This document shows, one piece after another, positions 1 to 12,439 of a stretch of DNA of 64,000 nt. Position 1 is the first letter of the stretch; the number at the start of each line of letters is the position of its first letter. Under the pieces are notes generated by a model. The model was not told the DNA's origin, made no database searches, and was given only the letters and a program-made list of their open reading frames with translations. The DNA comes from Rhodamnia argentea (taxonomy: Eukaryota; Streptophyta; Magnoliopsida; Myrtales; Myrtaceae): contig NC_063154.1 of assembly GCF_020921035.1 (NCBI RefSeq), positions 25,707,448 to 25,771,447 on the forward strand, read 5' to 3'. The translations under genes were made by a program, and so were the position numbers.

Positions 1-330
1 TGAATAAGAAAAGATTGAACAAGTTATACTTGATAAATGAGACAAGGATGAGACAAGGTACGCTTATGTCCACAGAGCACTAACCACATCATATCTGATT
101 GACACTGCTAAATTGGCCTCAACAGAAAACTTGCACTAACATAAGTTGCCCGGTTAAAATTTGTTTTCTGACGGCTAGCTTGATATATCTTTTTTACGCA
201 GCTCAGTAACATAGTAATGAGTGAAAGGGGGATGGCACAAGTTGCAACTTAATAGTAATAAACTGTAACGGGACGTATGTCTGGATGCTGGACAGGAAGT
301 TCATCATCATATATACAATAATCTACGCAC

Positions 331-3300
331 CGTGAACTGATCAACTGCCTTAAGATGTGCCTCCAATCTTTCAAGAATCTCGTGAGTTGTGTCAAGAACG
401 CCTTCCCGTTGGACTAGTGACTTCCTGCTTGCCACAAGAACAGCCTGAAGGATATTCAGCACTAGGGTAAGAGAAGTTCGAAAAAGACAGAATGAAGAAA
501 CAATCATATGGCGAGTTTGCCAATGCAAAGATATTACCCACCTGGCTTTCCAACACCGTCCCACCTTCAATTTCTTTTAAGTTATTTTCCTTTAATGTTG
601 TCCCACTACTTACAAGGTCCATAATAACATCAGCAGTCCCCATCTGGATGACCAAAGAAAAGAAAAGAAGTCAATTGTAGATCATGCAGACTACCTTGGC
701 ATGTGGGGCATTGGTATCTGCAATGGCATCTCCATGAGACTATACTGCCAATGCCATCAATAGCATCAGTTTAATAAATCCTTCACCTCCCCTCATGGAG
801 ATGCCATTGAGATGCCAGTGCCCCACATGCCAAGGTATAATGGCAGTCATACATATATTTCTATTCACCTGAAATGCAGCTTCTAAACAAATACATTTAT
901 TGAACTAAGTTAATATGCTCATGAGGTTGCTTTCCAAGGAGCATAATCTTTGGGGGCATAAATGTACTTCAGATTCTTTTTGACAATGAATGAAGCAAAT
1001 GTCTGTAGAACTATCTCCTTCCAACGGATGAAATTTTCAATCATTCAAAAGAGAAAAAACCTGCAATTCATGGATTAATCACATCAATGGATCATATCAC
1101 AAAGTGAATGGCCACAAGATCTATTGGCAAGGACAGATAGATCCAACCATTGCATCATTGAAGGAAACATCAAAAGATTCAAGTGCTATTTTTAAAAGGA
1201 TCCTGCTGCTAAAACTATGGTGGCTTGATGTAGTCTCAAATATACATTCTCCGTGACAGGGAATGTACATACATTGCCCCATAGCGTGGACAGGAAAAGG
1301 CCTCCATAAGCACAATGTACCGGCATTTAGAATACGAAAATTAGTGGTATGTACACTATTCCGTCCTTCCTTTCACTGCATCTACACGTCAAGAAAGAGA
1401 TGGTAGTTTCCACTCCCTTCTTTCCCTTGTTTCCCCTCTTCAGTAGGAATATTTCTCTGCCATTCTTGTTTGATGAAGATTCTCACGTAACTAGATTCCC
1501 AGACACCATTTTTAATCTCCTAAATGGGGTGCATTTTGGAGTGAATAAAGGACCGTGCTCCATGACCAACCTAGAAAATAAGTGGGAATTGAGGTATTTG
1601 CCAATGATGTAAAAGATGTGGTAACAAGTTGACCCCTAAAACAGCATGAAGATAATAACACAACCCTGCCTTGCCAAGCAAAAATATTTGTATTCACCAA
1701 TCTGCGCTTTCAGTACGGATCTTCTACCCGTCTAGCTGGAAAAAGAGAAGGGGTGCATTTTGGAGTGAATAAAGGACCGTGCTCCATGACCAACCTAGAA
1801 AATAAGTGGGAATTGAGGTATTTGCCAATGATGTAAAAGATGTGGTAACAAGTTGACCCCTAAAACAGCATGAAGATAATAACACAACCCTGCCTTGCCA
1901 AGAAAAAATATTTGTATTCACCAATCTGCGCTTTCAGTACGGATCTTCTACCCGTCTAGCTGGAAAAAGAGAAGGGGTGCATTTTGGAGTGAATAAAGGA
2001 CCGTGCTCCATGACCAACCTAGAAAATAAGTGGGAATTGAGGTATTTGCCAATGATGTAAAAGATGTGGTAACAAGTTGACCCCTAAAACAGCATGAAGA
2101 TAATAACACAACCCTGCCTTGCCAAGCAAAAATATTTGTATTCACCAATCTGCGCTTTCAGTACGGATCTTCTACCCGTCTAGCTGGAAAAAGAGAAGGG
2201 AATCGAATCCAGAGCCATAAGACTCTCAATGCATTTCACCGTCTTTCGTCTTTCAAAATAAATATTCAAATGGTCTGAACCTTTTTCAAACTGGAAAATG
2301 AGAAGATTTAAACTTCTAGATTCTAAATTCTAGTTGAGCACACAAGATTGACTCTTCCTTGACATAACTCTACCAGAATATGGGTTCTCCAACCCCTTCT
2401 CTTGAATCTCTTAAGAGAGCTTCCACAGACATACACACTCCAGTGTCAGTTTAAAGACAACAGACGCTTAATAAAAATTCATCGTGACAATCACAAACCA
2501 TCTGCCAATACGGGTAATGAGTTAGTAACCTACAAAGATATCAAATAAGTGAAAGAAATTAGTATATTTACCGCAGGAGCTGCCTCCAATGCTCCTTCAC
2601 CAGTTGAAAAGCTCACATGCTTCAGTCCATTTTCTTTCAAGAACTTAGGCCCCAGCTATAAAGACACGAGAAAGAAACTTAAGCGAAAGGGCAATTGCTC
2701 TGGCACCCCATAAGGAAATTTGCTATTGAAGGTGGAAAAATGGCAGAATAAACAATGACATTTAAGATCTGAAAATTCAAACATACGTAGGTGAAACCAG
2801 TAGCAACTCTGAGTGGTTTCTCTTCAGTCCACAGGGGCATTTGAGCTAGCTCCTTCACCGATTTGATCTTCTCAAAGATCCCATAGTTGGGAATCTAATA
2901 GGAGATCCAAAGAACATATCAATGCTACGAATTTCCACAGCAATGAACCAATTGGGAAAAATTCTCTCAGCATATCAGAATTGAGAGCATAAACTTTCTT
3001 ACGGCGAGAGACAAACGGCAATCCCCATAATCAAGAGCTTCATGAACAATAATAAGATCTTCGTTACCCTGAATAAAAGGAGCATGAGCTCTTTTAGGAC
3101 AGTCTACTATATCAAGTTAGTGTTGTGAAATTCTACGATATCATGAAGTTGAAAAGCTTGATAAAAACACAAAAACACCACAAAAAGATCAGAAAAAGCT
3201 CTGACATATGAAGTTCAAGCAATCAGGAAGTTTTTGTCTCTGTCCAGCATTCCTCACAAGGTGACCACTCAATCATTATTCTAGGATTTCGAGTCATAGT

Positions 3301-5461
3301 TTCCTATCCACACATACAAATAAACACATAATATACGAACACTCTAACTACCTAACCTAAATAAAGACTTCAGAGGTACATATGAAAACTCGACGTCATC
3401 CAGTAATTCTGCTAATCCAAGCCATTTTTCTAAACTGTTTACATGGAAAAGGGTAAACAACCCAAATAAATTCATACAACAAGGGCTACAAACTCAAGCA
3501 AGGTAATATGTGATCCGCTACTACTTTTGTCATCCATTCAGGTAAGATCGGTGATCCAACTTCTCTGCTGCATATTGACACATAGGAAGTACCCTGTCAT
3601 CTACTAACTGCTACTCTGCACAATAGCAGGGGATCTATATGCCAAGGCAATATCTCATCTTTCAAGGACAACATTTCTGATTATAAACAAGCAGGGGAAG
3701 GATGACATACTACTGAGGCTACAACAGAATTTTGACAAACACCCCAATCAATTTTGTTCATAGTAGTCAATGTGTAATCAACACGCAGCATTTTCAATTT
3801 GCTGTGAGGCATCTGGTGTGACTTTAGTTTTCGCTTTTTGGAAGTAGCTGTTGCCTTTAGCATTTCAAGTTTAACTTGTGTTTGATACCAAACACGCCTA
3901 GTCTTGAAAAAAATGTGAACATAAAATTTTAACTCGAAACGAATTATTCATAATTTGTACGTTTTAGCATGAACACTTGTTCCAATATTCTTGGTTTTAG
4001 AGGGAAAGCAAATATGACTTTTTGTTTGATAAAGCGCTCTTGATCTTCCACTTCATCCGAAGCAGGGGAAAAGTGCGCAATAAATTGTTTTCACAGCTTC
4101 AGAGTATAAATCTTTGAATGCAGACGAAACATTAGTAAAAAATGATGAGCAAAAATTCCAACCAATGATCAAACATACAGCATATAACATCTTCTGCTTA
4201 CCTGTCCAAATTCACTAACCGTGTCAAAACCCACTATTCCAATGTCTAGATCTCCAGATAACAACTTTTTCACAATGTCTTTTGGTCTCTGAAACCAGAC
4301 TAGCAAACCAGAGAGCTGCAAGATAAGTTAGCCACCAAGTCAATTAAGAATAGTCAGCAGTATATAGAACTAACAACTGAAATACCAAATGTCTTCAGTA
4401 AAACAAATTTAAATGGTGCCGTGGAGATTTTCTTAGTTACGTTAATTACATTTTTTTTATGGAGAGTTTTCTATGCTATATAGTGAGAGTAAATCTATCT
4501 GAGAAGAGAATCGTTTGTTTAGCTCATCACCACAGAAGTACTCTTAAGAGACGGACCTTTTCAACCACAGCATTTGAGTGGCTAGAGTGGATCATTTCTT
4601 CTTCTTGCGTCTTGCAAAGATGGTTCAGCATCACGCTATGGGTTGAAACCATCAGCACTTTGCGAAGATTACACTCTTATCTTAATTAGTGCATAGATCC
4701 TATTTCACATTAATGATTTTGCAAAGGGTTAGGTTAGCACTCCTTTGTTCCCTGTCCGCATATCTCAGATATGATGACTACAAAATCTCTGTTGCTAACC
4801 TATCTCTAGTAGTTCTATAATCAAAATTGAGGTCCAAGTGAATTACAATAAACGAACTCAAAATGTCTTACCCCCATCAAAATAAGACACATTTTCATGA
4901 AATTTTCATACCTGTGGAATTTTTGCAACATACTGTCGAGGATTAACCTGCTTGACTGACAATTGGCAATCCTTCAGGAACAACGTTGAAGAGGGTTAGT
5001 ATGCAGATAAAGGACAAACCACAAGTCTCCCAGAGCGGCATGTCAGAGACTTAAGCCACTTACACCGTCAAACTCAAATCCGACATTGACTCAAATCTTT
5101 AATACGCTTCACATTTGGAACCAATTCCTCAGCAACCAAAACCGCAATGCGAGTCGTGAAAAGCAAGTAATACCTTGAGGAGGCCGAGAGTGTCCTCGGC
5201 CATGCGCCCTTTGCTGGGCAGACCGAGCCGGATCTCTCTCCGCTCGCCGTCCGGTCTGCCATTGGAGACCGCGACAGCGGCCGCGGACGGCAAAGGGCCA
5301 GAGAAGCAGACGATCCTCGGGGACGCGGACGGCTTCGGGGAGGAGGCGCCGATGGACGTGCGGGCGCGGAAGGCAGAGAGAGAGGGCGTGATTGAGGATG
5401 GCGAGAGGAGCTGCTGGGAACCGCGGGACGGCGAGACCAGCGACATCGACGCGGGCGCCAT
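331..5461 (-). CDS. HISN1: ATP phosphoribosyltransferase, chloroplastic (3' end outside window)
   Basis: Catalyses the first committed step of histidine synthesis, joining PRPP and ATP to give phosphoribosyl-ATP, in the plastid. Exons, each with GT-AG borders and all phase 0: 5461-5174, 4971-4912, 4315-4202, 3068-3003, 2894-2787, 2655-2572, 643-542, 444-331. They encode 312 residues. Residues 1-70 are Ser/Ala/Pro-rich, as expected of a transit peptide. The HisG start motif [11 protein letters not shown] lies at about 79-89, and [13 protein letters not shown] at about 137-149. The PRPP-binding region EGALEAAPA plus [12 protein letters not shown] spans about 232-261. The start is the ATG at 5461, just ahead of the transit-like sequence. 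The plant enzyme has about 400 residues, so the regulatory C-terminal exons lie left of base 1; the last exon ends at a good donor (330-325). Intron 6 is large and holds repeats. Identification is firm. Confidence 0.95.
692..834. repeat. Near-perfect inverted repeat (hairpin, MITE-like or MIR-like) in HISN1 intron 6
   Basis: Bases about 692-738 and 791-834 are reverse complements over roughly 45 bases with only a few mismatches, and are separated by a loop of about 52 bases. The arms carry the words GGCATGTGGGGCA and GATGCCATTG on opposite strands. A foldback of this size fits either a miniature transposable element or a young microRNA precursor. No clear target-site duplication was made out. 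Confidence 0.75.
1526..2200. repeat. Tandem repeat, three copies of about 224 bp, in HISN1 intron 6
   Basis: Three head-to-tail copies start near 1526, 1751 and 1974. Each runs from the phrase GGGGTGCATTTTGGAG to the phrase TCTAGCTGGAAAAAGAGAAG. The copies are almost identical (for example one C/A change near 1892), so the expansion is recent. Apparent repeated open frames inside it are a by-product of the tandem copies and are not genes. It lies between exons 6 and 7. Confidence 0.92.
3069..4201 (-). other. HISN1 intron 3 (long, no gene seen)
   Basis: An AT-rich intron between exons 3 and 4, bounded by GTAAGC next to 4202 and a polypyrimidine/AG acceptor next to 3068. No coding signal was found. 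Part of it recurs in the rearranged HISN1 fragments at 21.9-22.1 kb and 23.4-24.5 kb, which shows those copies were made from genomic DNA and not from mRNA. Confidence 0.7.
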
Positions 5462-5506
5462 TGGGACGGCGAGTGAAGCTCCGAGACGTCGCAGCCTCAG
5501 AGAATG

Positions 5507-5545
<39 letters not shown>

Positions 5546-6035
5546 AAGTGTGAAATATATGGAGCGCCGTCGCGGGTGGAGAACGACGGCGGTGAGCGAG
5601 TCAAAAAGAGTGGGCGTGTGCGCGTGTGGAGGCTGAGAAATGTCGCTTTTGTCCACACGTGCGACTGCGGCGAATATCTCTCTTGACCTGAATATGAATA
5701 AATTGAATATCCCGTGGCAATGTCCCGGGGGTAGATGCGTCCACTTTCTAAAATCCAATTCTGCCGACAAATTGGATTTTAATCCCAAACAGAATCCTTA
5801 GAAAAAAATGAGGAATGAAATAGGTTACTTGAATAAACCTAGAATCGTACCATTTCACGTTTTAATAAAATCTTGATAACTACGCTGTTCTATTCCACCG
5901 TCGACTATTATTGTTCGCCGCTTTCCACCGCTGATCGTCAGCCCCTCGAGGCTTTGTTGCCCATAGCCAAACTCCTCCGTCAGTCGTCGGACTTTGTTAT
6001 CAATAGTCGGATTCCATCGCTTGTTGAGGAACTTC
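5462..6035 (-). promoter_or_regulatory. HISN1 5' leader and upstream region, with a GA/CT microsatellite
   Basis: A run of about 16 GA units (5508-5540) puts a CT-rich tract in the probable 5' leader, and a TATA-like CATATATTTC lies at about 5553-5561 on the minus strand, roughly 95 bases before the ATG. The stretch up to about 6035 is duplicated at 22385-22997, so the copied unit included the promoter. The TATA assignment is an inference from position and sequence alone. Confidence 0.5.
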
Positions 6036-6601
6036 ATCGGCCGCGGTTAGTCCTCAAAAATGGTGGTTCGCTGTCGTTGGCGAGAGGTATTGTCTCACCG
6101 AAGACCGCAAGTTCTTGCAATCCAAATTATTGTGAAGGAGATCGGGTGGAATGGGAATCCATTTGAGAGGAGTCCAAGTATCGGAACCGAGCAAGGGTTT
6201 ATTTTACCAGAAGAAGGGGTTGGGTGCACAGATGCTGGAGAAGATAGGTTTTCAATGCTGTGAAATAAGAGCCTGTTGATACTCACGGAGAGCGAAATCT
6301 ACTGGAGACAAAGACAGCTGCTTGAACGTCAAGAGCCAACTTCTCAAAAAGCAGAAATTGTTCTCAACACCAGAGGCGATGCGTCCTGGACTCGGGAACT
6401 ACCCTAGATAAGGTTTTGCTGAGTGTCTACTTCTTTCTGTGGGAGAAATTTGTCAAATGTCTTCTTACTTAAAGCGACAAAAGATGTTATCCTCAAATGT
6501 AAACTGAAAGTAAAATTCGACACTCTCATGTTGGATCAACCAGTAGCAGAAAACCCCGGTGTAGTCATACCAAAATTCAGGGAACACGTAAAAGCGATGG
6601 C

Positions 6602-6901
<300 letters not shown>

Positions 6902-6987
6902 TCATTGGAAAAGTCCACATTCGAATCCAATTCAATAAACCCAGTTTTAGCTTCCCAATTCTCACGGCCAATGATGTGTCCGCGACA

Positions 6988-7083
6988 ATGGAAGCCCTGG
7001 AGCCACCGAGGGAGGTGATAAAGTTCGCGCTCTTCGATCACCAGAAGAAGGGGTTGGGTTGGTTGGTTCAGAGGGAGAACTCC
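6988..7083 (+). pseudogene. Fragment of SM3L1-type SNF2 helicase gene
   Basis: Translation gives MEALEPPREVIKFALFDHQK followed by KGLGWLVQRENS. This matches the segment just before the helicase core in plant SMARCA3-like protein 1 (RAD5/HLTF-related SNF2 ATPases of DNA repair). The homology stops at RENS, where the family continues with a GELPPFWEE-type segment and the Walker motifs; here a purine-rich low-complexity stretch follows. No ATPase exons were seen downstream. It is best read as a captured or truncated gene piece, lying head-to-head with the eS28 gene. Confidence 0.7.
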
Positions 7084-7099
7084 AGAGAATTGCGTGGGG

Positions 7100-8500
7100 A
7101 AGATGATGAACAGGAGGGAGGGGAGGAGAAAAAAGAAAAGGTAAAGAAAAACATTAAAGAAATAACAAAAATTTAAAAGACAAAAATGCCCTCGGTTAGG
7201 TCCTCTTTTGAAACAATTTGAAGACTTCAGGCCCTTAATTGAAACAAAGTTCACTTCAAGCCCTTATTTGAGAAAACGATGGCACTTCGGGCCCTTTTTT
7301 GAAATTTTTCCTTTTTATTTTGGTAAGAAGTGGATAATTATTGGAGATTTTCTCTTATTAAACGTGCAACTTTAAGATCAAAATAATCCGACCAAAAAAC
7401 AAATAAAAAAAAACATTGTGAATAACATTTTAAGATCAACCTCATGTAAAAAATAATCATTTTTATTTATCGAATCATAAAAATGATAATTTATTATGCA
7501 TATATAAAAAAATATTCATTTAATATATAACGTGTCCCAACGTGTCGAAATTTTTTATTTTTTGAGAAGCGTGTCGGCGTGTCGTGTCGTGTCGTGGCGT
7601 GGTAAAAGCTGAACACTGAAGAATTAAATAACCTGCTAAAACTAACAGTATTCTTGGGGCAATTTGGACGATGACGTTGTAGAGCACTAATTCAATTGAA
7701 AATATTTCTCTTCGTATTTTTGTTTTGTTATTTTGGACTGAAAATCCCAAACTCCTTTTTACTTGACAGGAGTCTGTATTTACGCTAGTGACTCTAAATA
7801 ACTCCGCGAGTGTGTTGGTTCAATCCCAATCTTAAACGACAAGCACGCCCCTGGTTATGCACCTCGTCGACAACCCGATCATGGAGTTCCCTTACTAACT
7901 CGACTAGCCGGTTTAGGGAGCTGCCTGTTTTTTCAAACGCAACAATTTAAGGAGAAAAAATTGCTATAGTAAATATTGGGTCAGGTATGTGTTGCGTCAG
8001 ATATGAGTCGTTAAATTTGTATTGCATACAAAATAGATCAAAACCGATAACATGCATCAATTTTATGCGGTCTCGATATGATTCACCTGTTTCACTGGCC
8101 TAAATGTGAACAATACCTCGAATTGATTAAAGTCAGGGTGTCACGATAATTGGCACGGTGAATGAGCTTGAATTGATTAAGGTCAGAGTGTCACAATAAT
8201 TGGAAGAATTTATGTGGTCGTATTTAATTTTGTGTGGTTTTGGAGAGGACCTCATGCAGTCGGGTTCGAGTTGCTCGACTTAAGAAGCCAGGTTATCAAC
8301 GTGATGAGGCAATTTGATGATGATACTAGACTGATAGGATTTGACTCTCGGTAGACTTGGAGGGGATTCAAAAGCGCTTGATGAGAACAATTATTTAGCG
8401 AGTTTATGTTAATCAAATTATTAGGACATGCTCCTTACTTTCATGAGATTGTATTTTTGACTAACCCAAAGCACCAACAAGTTCTCTCTCAGCTCATTTC
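7100..8500. other. AT-rich intergenic DNA with short repeat phrases
   Basis: No gene recognised. Bases about 7195-7310 carry three phrases of the type GCCCTTATTTGAGA spaced about 40 bases apart; the same family occurs at 53395-53545 and 57715-57860. Bases 7530-7605 hold a CGTGTC/GTCGT-rich simple repeat. Confidence 0.6.
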
Positions 8501-10444
8501 TTCCTTCCCATGTTCACTTTCGCGTACCGAAACTTGTGACCTCTAGACCCCAAAGTCGACCGAAGGTGCGACAGCTCAATCGGATCTGTCTTCGCCGACC
8601 AATCTCGAATTCGGGCAATATCCTTTGCCGGTTGTTTCGTCGATTATTTAAGGCAGGTGTGCAATTAACCCACTTCGGTCTGTCCGAAATCGGATTTCTC
8701 GTCCGGTGAAATTTGGGGCTCAATGTTTCTGGACTTTGAGGGTTGTTAAAATTGACATATGACTTGAGAAGAAGGAACCCTTAGGTGGACTAGTTTGGCT
8801 GTTCTCCGTTTTGATGGATGAGAATAACCTGGTCACTAGCAAATGGGGCTTCTTGAGCAAACAAACGATTGACAATGAGTGTGTTTTAATGTTCGGGAAA
8901 CCGATGAGCATTTTAGATTTAAATGTTCGGGTCTTTTGATTATAATATTCATTTTAATGTGCCTTGGGCCATTCTTTTTTTAATCAATTGATAGCTCAAA
9001 AGGGAACTTGACTCGACTTGCTTTTTCTAATTGTTACATTACGTCTATGAAAGGATGCGATTAAGATAGGGCCCCGTAAAAAGGTGCTTTTCGAACGATT
9101 GCCTTCTTATCTATAAATATCATAGGTAACTTATTTATAGATAACTTTTAGAGGCCAACGGAGGTGATAACGAACATAGATGAACAAAAAAATTTTCTCC
9201 TCTATCTCTCTGTTGAACTCATATAGAAAGACACAAAAAGGCAAATCTCATGAAAGTAAGGATCACGTCTTAATAATTTGATTAACATGAACTCGCTAAA
9301 TAATTGTTAAACATTTAACGTCTTATACATATAATTTTTACTATGAAAAACATGACTTAGTTAGTATCCCATCTAATTAAGTCATGCCAGTTTTGTTTTT
9401 CAGGTATTTTAGCAGATCGAACGTCTTCAATTTAAAGAGGGAATGACTTGCTTTCTTGAAAGGAACATAAATGGTGTCCTCGTAATTCAGTCTTTTCGCT
9501 AGTTTCTCACCGGTTCCTAACTTTTCAATGAGCCAACGCAATTTTTCCTCCGAGAAGGTCCACCGGAACTTTCCGACGACGATGGCGACCTAGTAGTGGA
9601 TTTAATTTCTAGACAATAGTAGAGATATTAAGGCCGGAATTAATGTATAAATTGCTGGAGGCTTAGCGAATGGATTCTTTATTAGAGGGATAAGGCAGAG
9701 AGAGAATAAACATCATGAGTAAGATTCGGTTTGCTTTTCTTATGAAAATTGGGAGGAAGAAGCTTAATTTAATTTAAACGTTCTAAAATAGATTTTAAGT
9801 TTGGAGCTCTGGTGGAACTTTAAAACCGGATAGAGATATCCAAACCTAACCTCGTGGAGAATATAACAGTATATGAGTCTTCCAATTCATCTGATTTTCG
9901 CTTACATTAACATTTTTCAAATTGTTGATGTTGCAATATATTGTCAAATAGAAAAATAGAGAAAATCATGGAGAATCTTCTTTCATTTCAAATGTGGTGC
10001 TTGTGTTTTTTGACAAGCACAAGTTAAATAGATCAGAAAGTATGTTTCATGTTCGAGCTATATATCGTATGCCATGTAACTACACGAGACTCACAATTCA
10101 CAATATTTATAAAGATGCAATTAGTTTTCCTTACTGAGCCGAATTTTTTTTAAATGAATTAATGTGATTAAGCACATCATTTTTAACAAACTGCCGTATT
10201 TAAATGAATTAATGTCATGTCAGAGCTTCAAAACATGCCTGTCCGCTTCGATCCGCGCTTGTTAGCTCTTCCGTTTCGGACATCGATAAGGCATATCATG
10301 AACTTTGATGAGATAGAAAAGATTGAACAAATATAAATAGATTTTAACATGTTTGACTTATTAGTATGTCTGTATTTATCAAATTCAATCCTATCGAAAC
10401 CTTCTGTGAAATACCACCATTTCTATATTAATTATCTAATTTTG

Positions 10445-10497
<53 letters not shown>

Positions 10498-11400
10498 CTC
10501 ACATTTAGAAAGTTCGTAGCTTCTGCATAATACCACAACAAATACGAATCTTAAATAAGTTAAACTTCTGAGAAAAGCAATGTCTTTGTCGAACAAAAAA
10601 GGAAAAAAAAAAAAAAGGAAAAGTAATGTCGTTGATATCGTAGTATAGATAAAAATCCATTTTTTTTTTCATAATCCCGTTTGCATTTTTAATTTGTCTT
10701 CCTAATTATCGAATACATGTGTTGTTTTTCGCAAGCCATGTGGGATGTCAAACTAAACTCCCATTGCTTTATCTGCAAGGTTTGTCCGAATCTTATAGTA
10801 ATGTAATCTATCTCTACAAGATCGTCGAAACTTTTTGAGCTGAATGTCGTGTACCAAAACACCAGTCATGAGTTCAAACTATGACATACTTGTTGTACCG
10901 ACGATGATTTTCTAATTTTCTATTATATTAACTAAGATTATCATTTTGGACCCAAAAAAAAAAAAAAAAAACTAAGATTATCATTATTGCTTGAGAAAAA
11001 TCTCCACGATAAAACCTTGTATCGAAATCTATATATTGTTGACAATTCATTTTTGGCTGCCCATTTAAAATTAATTTCATAAAAAATTGGGGACTCACCT
11101 TAGTCCCTAACAAAAATATTTAAATCATTTTAGTATAGTTCTTATGTAGATTATTTTAATTTTCGCAGGCAACGTATTTGCATTAAATTGAACCGGCAGA
11201 GGAAACGAACTTGAAATTGTCGCTCAGACCGTCCGAAACCCCATGAAGAATTCGGCCAAGGGAAGGGAGTGAGTGAGTGTGGCCGAAAATCTCAATGCCT
11301 TAGGGCCTATTTTAAGTTATTTCGGCCCATTAAACGTCAATTAAGGAAAATGTCTTTTAATTAAAAGCTTAATTTATAAGAAAAAAGCCTAATTATCCCA
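8500..11400. other. Gene-poor intergenic DNA
   Basis: No coding region could be supported on either strand. It contains a long CT microsatellite at about 10447-10496, an A-tract at about 10951-10970, and short AT-rich simple sequence. Open frames around 8514-8911 are short and resemble no family that I recognise. Confidence 0.6.
10447..10496. repeat. CT microsatellite
   Basis: About 23 uninterrupted CT units followed by CCCC. A likely length-polymorphic marker. Confidence 0.95.
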
Positions 11401-12430
11401 CAAAAGAACAGATAGGTTCACAAACGAGGCGTGTGCCCACATAATGGGCTGGCCGACCTATTAAGGACTTAATTGCAAAAGAAATATTTTCCCAATGACC
11501 AAATTGCAAATATCCCATACTTGGGGGACTGTTTCGTAAATAACCAAAATAGCGAGAAGCCCCCAAAGAATTCTGTTTAAGTGCGCTTAAGCCTCGTAAT
11601 TCTTTGTTCAGCAGCCGAGTTCCGTCCCGGCCATGCCTACCACAGCTTCCCAGCCTGTGTGGCCGTGAGCTCCTGTCTTGCTCGTCAACAGCAATTTCCG
11701 ATTCTCGTCGAGCCGCTTCTGTGCGGTGATTTCCAGCAACGGCGACCAATCTTCAACAACATTGGTCGATCGTTCAGAGCAGTCTAGGTGTGGACGTTCA
11801 GAGATTCGGGACACACGCAATTCAGAATTCTCACTGCACAACGAGAGAACGCCAGGAAGGTCACTCTTTCTTTTGAAAGACTCATATCACTGCCACGCTC
11901 CGCCTCTGTGAATGAACTTCACGCCTCTGCATCATCACGTTTCTGATCTTCTGGTTGGTTCTTCAAGTACTCTTGATGACCGTCCAGCATCTTGAGCCGA
12001 GTTCAGGCAAACTTCCAGGTGAGTCCAGGCGAGTTCACGTAAGTTCTCAGCCGAGTCTCCTCTGTCCAGATAGTTCCAATCAACGCGGGTGAGCCTGTTC
12101 GCAATGTTCCAGCTCCGACGAGATCCCATCGCGCTTGCACCGGTGAGGCTTTTCCGCAGGCCATCCTCAGCGCCTCGAGCTAGTTCACAGTCCAGACCAA
12201 TCTCTGGTGGCCAGTCCAGACGTAAAATTAGTCCCCCGGGTGCAATGAATTCGCAAGTTCTTCACTTTCCTACGGTGCTTTCACATCCGCAAGAAATAAC
12301 CGCGAGACATGAATGTGGCACGCCCAATGATCGCGATAACCGGAATTAGAAATGCTACATGACAATCGAAAGGGATTGGCGCACCTGTATGGAATCAATC
12401 GAACAAGATGCTGTGGAGCGGTGAGGAAAA
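11400..12430. other. GC-richer island of unknown origin
   Basis: Bases about 11580-12300 are clearly richer in G+C than the surrounding DNA and contain several short, overlapping open frames on both strands. Repeated CGAGTTCA/GAGTTC-type words occur at about 11998-12060. No frame matches a known family. It could be an old retrotransposon leader or LTR, or a decayed exon cluster; terminal repeats were not found, so no type is assigned. Confidence 0.4.
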
Positions 12431-12439
12431 AAACAGAGC

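Noticed and set aside
1512..2148. Three nearly identical minus-strand frames of about 60-66 codons in a row
   Set aside because: They come from the 224-bp tandem repeat inside HISN1 intron 6; no ATG start, no homology, and they lie within an intron of a well-supported gene.
5129..5788. 219-codon minus-strand frame
   Set aside because: It reads through the HISN1 leader, CT microsatellite and exon 1 into intron 1. Only 5461-5174 of it is real coding sequence.
7818..7925. tRNA-like GGTTCAATCCC word
   Set aside because: No matching acceptor stem or anticodon arm could be folded around it.
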